Below are positions 59,032 through 64,000 of a stretch of DNA of 64,000 bases, piece by piece. The position numbers and the translations under genes were made by a program. The notes beneath the pieces were generated by a model that was not told the origin of the DNA, did not search any database, and worked only from the letters and a program-made list of their open reading frames with translations. Source of the DNA: Thalassospira lucentensis (lineage in GTDB: Bacteria; Pseudomonadota; Alphaproteobacteria; Rhodospirillales; Thalassospiraceae); contig NZ_JAATOV010000001.1 in assembly GCF_011806425.1 (NCBI RefSeq), forward strand, positions 186,001-250,000, given 5' to 3'. Positions within the stretch are counted from its first letter, which is position 1, and each line of letters opens with the position of its first letter.

Positions 59032-61896
59032 TCAGGCCTCCTTCTCTGGCGTTGTGGTTTGAACAGACGGATCGTAATCCATCGGATGACGGTTGATATC
59101 GGCATGTTCTGCCATGCGTTCGACCTGCGACAGTTTGGCAAGGGCCAGCATCACCGCCCCGACCACGGTCAGGAATACGCCAAGGTCAAAGCCCATGGCC
59201 GATGCCAGTTCAAACTCGCCAACAATCGGCAGGTGCACATGGACAAAGCCACTGGTCAGGAACGGCAAGCCAGCCACCCAGGCCGACGCACCGGTAATGG
59301 CCGCAGCAATCACACCCAAACCAATCATGCCGTGATAGCGAACCTTCATGCGGTTCTGGGTCCAGCCAAAGCCTGACGCCATATACTGCATGACCAAAGC
59401 GACCGAAACGACCAGACCGGCGATAAACCCACCGCCCGGTTCGTTATGACCGCGCAGGAAGATGTAAACACCCACCATCAGCGACAAGGGCAGCATCACA
59501 CGAGTTGCAATCACCATCATCATCGGATGGCGATCCGCCGAACGACGGTTTTTGACCACCCAACTTGCCAGACGTTTGGCCGCTTCGCTTCCTGACACTG
59601 TTTCGATCAGTGCAAAGATCGAAAGCGCCGCAATCCCAAGAACAATGATTTCGCCAAAGGTATCAAACCCACGGAAATCAACGAGGATGACGTTCACAAC
59701 GTTCGTGCCACCGCCCTCGGTTTTTGAGTTCGCCAAATGGAAGGCCGAAATCGAGTTTGGCAGTTCACGCGTCATGATCGCCCAGATCGCCGAACCAATA
59801 CCAAGACCCGCCGCAATGGAAATCACCCCGTCGCGCATCTTACGTCCGGCAAGGCTTTCCTTTGGCGTTTCCTTTGGCAGGATATTAAGCGCCAGCAACA
59901 TCAAAATAACGGTCACAACTTCGACCGAGATTTGCGTCAGCGCCAGATCCGGTGCCGACAGATAGATAAAGCCAAGCGACACAATCAGACCAATCACCCC
60001 AACAAGGAGCAACGACAACAGTCGATTGTGATGCATGACAACCGCCGCAAGGCAGGTCACAACCAGCAAGACCCAGCCAATCGCCGCCGCCGGTGAAACA
60101 GCAAGCAATTCACGCGTGCCTGCCGTATGATCTGGTTCGGCATAGAAGCCGGTAAGACCAATTGCAATCGCTGCGAAAATCGTAATCGCCAAGTAACGCT
60201 GCAAAGAACCGTTATGCAGCTTTTCCGTTGCAAACCGGGTCACTGTGACCAGCTTGGCCATGCCGCAATCAAACATTGCCTTTGCATCAGGACGCGACAA
60301 GTTCGCGGTTGCCGACAAAAGGCTGCCGTGGCGCATCAGCAAAACAGCACCGACGACGATTGCAATGATGCTCATGCCTAGTGCGGGGGTCAGACCATGC
60401 CACAAAGCCAAATGGTATTCCGGCAACGCCCCACCAATAACCGCCGCAGATGTGGCCGCAACGATGGGCCCGGCAATGGCGGCCGGGAACAAGCCGATCA
60501 GAATAACCAGAATGGTCAAGAATGCGGGCGGTGCCCACATGCCAAAGGGCGGGTCGTGCGGATGGTGCGGCAGATTTTCATCGCGCGGTTTACCCAGCCA
60601 AACATGGAAGATAAAGCGGAACGAATACGCAACCGAGAAGATCGCACCGATCGTCGCCAAAACCGGCATGAACCAGCTTTGATCCATCCATACCGTGTGC
60701 CATGCTTCTTCAAGCATCATTTCCTTGGACAGGAAGCCGTTGAACGGAATGATCCCGGCCATGGATGCCGCGGAAATAATCCCGATGGTCCCGGCAATCG
60801 GCATCAGGTTGATCAACCCACCAAACCGGCGAATATCACGGGTCCCGGTTTCATGATCGACGATACCTGCCGTCATAAACAGCGCCGCCTTAAAGGTCGC
60901 ATGGTTGATGATGTGAAACACACCAGCCACAGCCGCAATCGGCGTTCCAAAACCAAGCAACATGGTCACAAGACCAAGGTGACTAACCGTGGAATAGGCC
61001 AAAAGCCCCTTAAGATCATGTTTGAAGATCGCAATCCATGCGCCCAGAACCATGGTCACAAGACCGGTGGTCGCAACGATATAGAACCATTCTGGCGTGC
61101 CCGACAAAACCGGCCACATACGCGCCATCAGGAAGATGCCCGCCTTAACCATGGTGGCCGAGTGCAAATAAGCCGAAACCGGGGTCGGTGCGGCCATGGC
61201 ATGCGGCAGCCAGAAATGGAACGGGAATTGCGCCGATTTGGTAAAGCAACCCAGCAAGATCAACACAAGGGCCGGGACATACATCGGGGATGCCTGGATC
61301 ATGTCGGCGTTCTGCAAGATGACGCTTAAATCATAAGATCCGACAATGTTGCCCAGGATCAACATCCCGGCAATCATCGCAAGTCCACCACCACCCGTCA
61401 CGGCAAGCGCCATTCGCGCGCCCTGACGACCTTCTGGCAGATGCTTCCAATACCCGATCAACAAGAACGATGACAGCGACGTCAGTTCCCAGAACACCAG
61501 CAACAGCAGGATGTTGTCTGACAAGACGATGCCAACCATCGCCCCTTGGAACAGCAACAGGAACACATAAAAGCGCCCCATGGGATCGTCTTTGGAAAGG
61601 TAGAAACGGGCGTAAATAATGATCAACAACCCGATCCCAAGGATCAGCGTTGCAAACAGCAAGCCCAATCCATCAAGGAAGAAGGTGACATTAAGTCCCA
61701 GTTCGGGAAGCCAGTCATAGCTGACCTGAAACACCTCGCCACCAATTACGGCGGGTGCCTTTGCCATCAGCAAAATCAGGGCAAGCAATGTGACAGAACC
61801 AGTCGCAATCGCGCATGCGTTGCGCCCAGCCCTGATCATTATGGCGGGTAGTACCGCCCCAATGAAGGGAAGCAAAACAATGAGGGTGAGACTCAT
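59032..61896 (-). CDS. mrpA: Fused Mrp Na+/H+ antiporter subunit A-B
   Basis: A 954-residue fusion of MrpA (NuoL-like) and MrpB. The NuoL part includes LLLLVFWELTSLSSFLLIGY, FPFHFWLPHAMAAPTPVSAY with LHSATMVKAG (channel Lys and His), and GIIPFNGFLSKEMMLEEAW. The MbhD-like part at about 610-690 carries LALTQISVEVVTVILMLLAL. The C-terminal MrpB portion (about 790-935) contains FLRGHNEPGGGFIAGLVVSV and GFDLGVFLTVVGAVML. The fusion is normal for alphaproteobacterial (PhaAB-type) group 2 Mrp operons. First gene of the operon. Confidence 0.97.
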   Translation of the reverse strand: MSLTLIVLLPFIGAVLPAIMIRAGRNACAIATGSVTLLALILLMAKAPAVIGGEVFQVSYDWLPELGLNVTFFLDGLGLLFATLILGIGLLIIIYARFYLSKDDPMGRFYVFLLLFQGAMVGIVLSDNILLLLVFWELTSLSSFLLIGYWKHLPEGRQGARMALAVTGGGGLAMIAGMLILGNIVGSYDLSVILQNADMIQASPMYVPALVLILLGCFTKSAQFPFHFWLPHAMAAPTPVSAYLHSATMVKAGIFLMARMWPVLSGTPEWFYIVATTGLVTMVLGAWIAIFKHDLKGLLAYSTVSHLGLVTMLLGFGTPIAAVAGVFHIINHATFKAALFMTAGIVDHETGTRDIRRFGGLINLMPIAGTIGIISAASMAGIIPFNGFLSKEMMLEEAWHTVWMDQSWFMPVLATIGAIFSVAYSFRFIFHVWLGKPRDENLPHHPHDPPFGMWAPPAFLTILVILIGLFPAAIAGPIVAATSAAVIGGALPEYHLALWHGLTPALGMSIIAIVVGAVLLMRHGSLLSATANLSRPDAKAMFDCGMAKLVTVTRFATEKLHNGSLQRYLAITIFAAIAIGLTGFYAEPDHTAGTRELLAVSPAAAIGWVLLVVTCLAAVVMHHNRLLSLLLVGVIGLIVSLGFIYLSAPDLALTQISVEVVTVILMLLALNILPKETPKESLAGRKMRDGVISIAAGLGIGSAIWAIMTRELPNSISAFHLANSKTEGGGTNVVNVILVDFRGFDTFGEIIVLGIAALSIFALIETVSGSEAAKRLASWVVKNRRSADRHPMMMVIATRVMLPLSLMVGVYIFLRGHNEPGGGFIAGLVVSVALVMQYMASGFGWTQNRMKVRYHGMIGLGVIAAAITGASAWVAGLPFLTSGFVHVHLPIVGEFELASAMGFDLGVFLTVVGAVMLALAKLSQVERMAEHADINRHPMDYDPSVQTTTPEKEA

Positions 61897-62077
61897 GAAA
61901 GACCCTTATTTTTGGAAGTCGCCGCATCGCCCCCAGCGCGATACAGCAAGAAAATTCCGGCAGAAGGTAATATTTGTACAGAAAATGGTCAAGAAAACCC
62001 AAACGTTGCTAGTTTTTGCTTTGGACCTGTCAAGTGATGCCGATCACCAATAATTACAACCCTGACTTCGCCATTTG

Positions 62078-63286
62078 CTATTTTTTGCCACCTGCAAGAA
62101 GCCTTGCCTCGGGCATCAGACGCAATCGGATCATTGCCAACACGCCCAGCAACGGCCCAATCGACAGCATGGCAAATGCGCCCCACCATCCAAATGCGCC
62201 TGCAACCACCGGTACAAGGTGGATCGACAGCAAGGCGATGATAAATCCGATCGCATTTTGTAATGTCAGCGCCGTTCCGACCTGATGGGGATCGGCCAGT
62301 TCGATCACACAGGACGAAAACTGTGCAGAATCCGCGATCACGGAAAGCCCCCAGACCAGACAAATGACAAACAGCACCGCAAATGGTGCATCCGCCAGAG
62401 CACCGACCAGCAACGCGCAAAGGCCACTGATACACATGGCGGCAATGGTCACCGTCGTCCGCCCAATCCGATCGGCGAAATATCCCCCGGCAAGCGATCC
62501 AAATGCGCCAATCCCAACGATGCCAAAGGTCGACAATGCCGACCAGACACCCGCGTTTTCAACCAAACGATCCGAAAGACTTGAATACAGGAATAACCCG
62601 ATCCAGCCCCACATGGCATACAGTTCCCACATGTGGCCGAAATAACCGTAACAGGCATAACGCAGTGGCTTATTGGCCCAGATATGCCCCACCATGCGTG
62701 GATCAAAACGCGGCGACGCGCCCGGTGTGCCGCCAAGATTGACAAACAAGATCACAAGTGCGGCTGCGTAAGCCGACACACTGGCCGCAACAATCACCCA
62801 CCGCCAATTAAGCGGCACGACAACCGAAAACAAATGCGGCAAGGCCGATCCCAGTGTCAGCGCCCCGACAAGCACCCCCACCAGAAAACCGGTATCGCCG
62901 CGCGACCACGTCGCCACCATTTTCATGCCAATCGGGTAAATGCCCGCCATGCATATCCCGGTTACAACCCGCAACGCGATAACAACACCCCCGTCAATCG
63001 GGACGGTCAGGATCAGGATATTGGCGGTTGCCGCGATCAAGGCCGATGCCGCCCAAAAGCGGCGCGGTTCAATGCGATCGGCCAAACCAAGAACCGCACT
63101 GATCAGCGTGCCCAGCACAAAGCCAAACAGAACCGAACTGGTAAATAACGATGATTGAAGCGCGCCCAGATCAAACTCGGCACGCAATTGCGGCAGCACC
63201 GCCGTTGCCGAAAACCAAAGGGCAAGCGCCATCAACTGACAGACCGTAATCATTGAAACGGCAAAGCATTTTCCCGTGCGCGTCAT
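62078..63286 (-). CDS. Major facilitator superfamily transporter
   Basis: A 402-residue 12-helix carrier. The start MTRTGKCFAVSMITVCQLMA at 63284-63286 has GGGGA four bases upstream; an earlier ATG adds 14 charged codons. The loop 2-3 motif is GLADRIEPRRFWAA, and helix 5 contains GPLLG-type glycines near the end. WYGYFGHMWELYAMWGW-like residues in helix 7 (YGYFGHMWELYAMWGWIGLF) are characteristic of the nitrate/cyanate-like exporters of unknown substrate. Monocistronic and not linked to the Mrp operon, 180 bases downstream of which it ends. Confidence 0.85.
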   Translation of the reverse strand: MTRTGKCFAVSMITVCQLMALALWFSATAVLPQLRAEFDLGALQSSLFTSSVLFGFVLGTLISAVLGLADRIEPRRFWAASALIAATANILILTVPIDGGVVIALRVVTGICMAGIYPIGMKMVATWSRGDTGFLVGVLVGALTLGSALPHLFSVVVPLNWRWVIVAASVSAYAAALVILFVNLGGTPGASPRFDPRMVGHIWANKPLRYACYGYFGHMWELYAMWGWIGLFLYSSLSDRLVENAGVWSALSTFGIVGIGAFGSLAGGYFADRIGRTTVTIAAMCISGLCALLVGALADAPFAVLFVICLVWGLSVIADSAQFSSCVIELADPHQVGTALTLQNAIGFIIALLSIHLVPVVAGAFGWWGAFAMLSIGPLLGVLAMIRLRLMPEARLLAGGKK

Positions 63287-63470
63287 GCCATCCCCGGCCC
63301 ATTTGTTATCATTTTCGCCATCATACACAGAAGTGCGCGAATGCCCATCTTCGAACGGTTTGAAGTTTCAGCCATTCCAGGAGGACGATCAAAGCAACGC
63401 CCAAATCAACCCGAACGGCCTTGGCAGGGCGGTTAGATCATTAACAACTTCTCCCCACCTTTAACCCCGC

Positions 63471-63505
63471 AAAAAAAGATGCCGCTGACCAAGCCAGACG
63501 GCATC
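63471..63505 (-). terminator. Terminator of the phenylacetate-CoA ligase-like gene
   Basis: GATGCCG (63478-63484) and CGGCATC (63499-63505) form a stem; on the minus strand the second arm is followed by TTTTTTT (63471-63477). It lies after the stop of the gene at the window edge. Confidence 0.85.
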
Positions 63506-63560
63506 AAGTTTCCCGAGCGGGAATGAGGTATTGGGCAATCTGAGTTAGTTAACTTGCTTT

Positions 63561-64000
63561 CTACGCGGTCCGCTTGTCATCAATGACCTTGCCATCATTG
63601 GGAAGGCTGCCCGTCGCGGCACATTCGACCGCCCCACGCAATTTGCAGACGCTGGCAAGGGTTTCGCCAATGGCATCAACATGCCCGGCGTCCGGCCCCT
63701 CGCAGATCAGGGTCATGACGTCATTGTCGTTTTCACGGGTGACAACAAGGCGAGCCTTGGTGATTTCGTCGTGACGCTTGATGACTTCGGCAACCTGCTG
63801 CGGATGGACAAACATGCCTTTGACTTTGGTGGTTTGATCCGCGCGGCCCATCCACCCCTTGATCCGGTCATTCGTCCGTCCACACGGGCTTTGGCCCGGT
63901 GCGATGGCCGATAGATCCCCGGTCGCAAAGCGGAGCAACGGATAATCCATATTAAGCGACGTGACGACGACTTCGCCGACCTCGCCCTCTGCCACTGGAT
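63561..64000 (-). CDS. Phenylacetate-CoA ligase-like AMP-forming enzyme (C-terminal part)
   Basis: Only the last 145 or so codons are in view; the rest lies beyond base 64000. The visible part has GEVGEVVVTSLNMDYPLLRF and ATGDLS, the adenylate-forming enzyme A8-like region, then GWMGRADQTTKVKGMFVHPQ (the hinge and C-terminal subdomain) and VIKRHDEITKARLVV, as in PaaK-type ligases. These activate aryl acids to CoA thioesters. It could also be a related acyl-CoA synthetase; whether paa genes follow cannot be seen. An intrinsic terminator follows. Confidence 0.85.
   Translation of the reverse strand, partial: PVAEGEVGEVVVTSLNMDYPLLRFATGDLSAIAPGQSPCGRTNDRIKGWMGRADQTTKVKGMFVHPQQVAEVIKRHDEITKARLVVTRENDNDVMTLICEGPDAGHVDAIGETLASVCKLRGAVECAATGSLPNDGKVIDDKRTA

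Noticed and set aside
1-64000. CRISPR array, prophage or insertion sequence
   Set aside because: No spaced direct repeats, no transposase, integrase or phage structural gene found in any frame.

Overview
The window reads as one contiguous stretch of the chromosome of a free-living, probably marine, alphaproteobacterium. GcrA (a cell-cycle regulator restricted to Alphaproteobacteria), the CarD and FdxA pair, a BamF-type lipoprotein next to lspA, the order ribF-ileS-lspA-bamF-M16-M16-mutL and a fused MrpAB antiporter subunit all fit Rhodospirillales; Thalassospira is my best guess from gene content, not proven. I see no insertion sequence, prophage, CRISPR array, rRNA or plasmid gene; the only RNA gene is one tRNA-Arg(CCT). 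Most genes lie on the minus strand. TTG and GTG starts are used at several loci.

Layout. 1-10529 (minus): mutL (C-terminus cut by the window edge), two paired M16 peptidases, bamF, lspA, ileS, ribF, a MaoC-type hydratase: a housekeeping and envelope block. 10785-18249: mixed single genes (methyltransferase, fatty acid hydroxylase-like membrane protein, M23 peptidase, a 40-residue membrane peptide, an ACT-like protein, a Nudix protein, a degenerate B12-fold protein, NnrU, gcrA). 18373-27058: periplasmic nucleotidase cpdB, an MFS/AraC divergent pair, a hypothetical gene next to an AT-rich gene-free stretch, an EamA exporter, panE, and a Tat-signal nicotinamidase. 27142-32070: a polyamine-type ABC transporter (ATPase, two permeases, binding protein) with a nitrilase-family amidase. 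32294-35904: CaiB-type CoA-transferase, glutaryl-CoA dehydrogenase and a divergent LysR regulator, i.e. glutarate/lysine catabolism.

35931-38542 holds two overlapping genes of unknown function. 38786-46786 holds an orphan homogentisate-dioxygenase-like gene, the tRNA, pagL, proline iminopeptidase, a secreted nuclease-fold protein, a BepA-like M48 lipoprotein, a metallophosphatase-like protein whose catalytic motifs are lost, carD and fdxA. 47110-52293 is a signalling operon: a membrane GGDEF-EAL protein, a single-domain CheY-like receiver, a two-site CheC phosphatase and a soluble PAS histidine kinase, with no chemotaxis genes nearby. 52337-55841 holds a LiuR-like MerR regulator behind a perfect palindrome, YbaN, ArfB, an acyl-ACP thioesterase-like protein, rnhB and a GNAT. 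55944-61896 is a complete Mrp Na+/H+ antiporter operon (AB fused, C, D, E, F, G). An MFS gene and the C-terminal part of a phenylacetate-CoA-ligase-like gene close the window.

The best candidates for something new are the CheY/CheC/histidine kinase/c-di-GMP operon, the two-gene unknown operon, the dead phosphatase-fold protein next to carD, and the unknown gene at 22890-23477 with its gene-free flank. These are inferences from sequence reading only.
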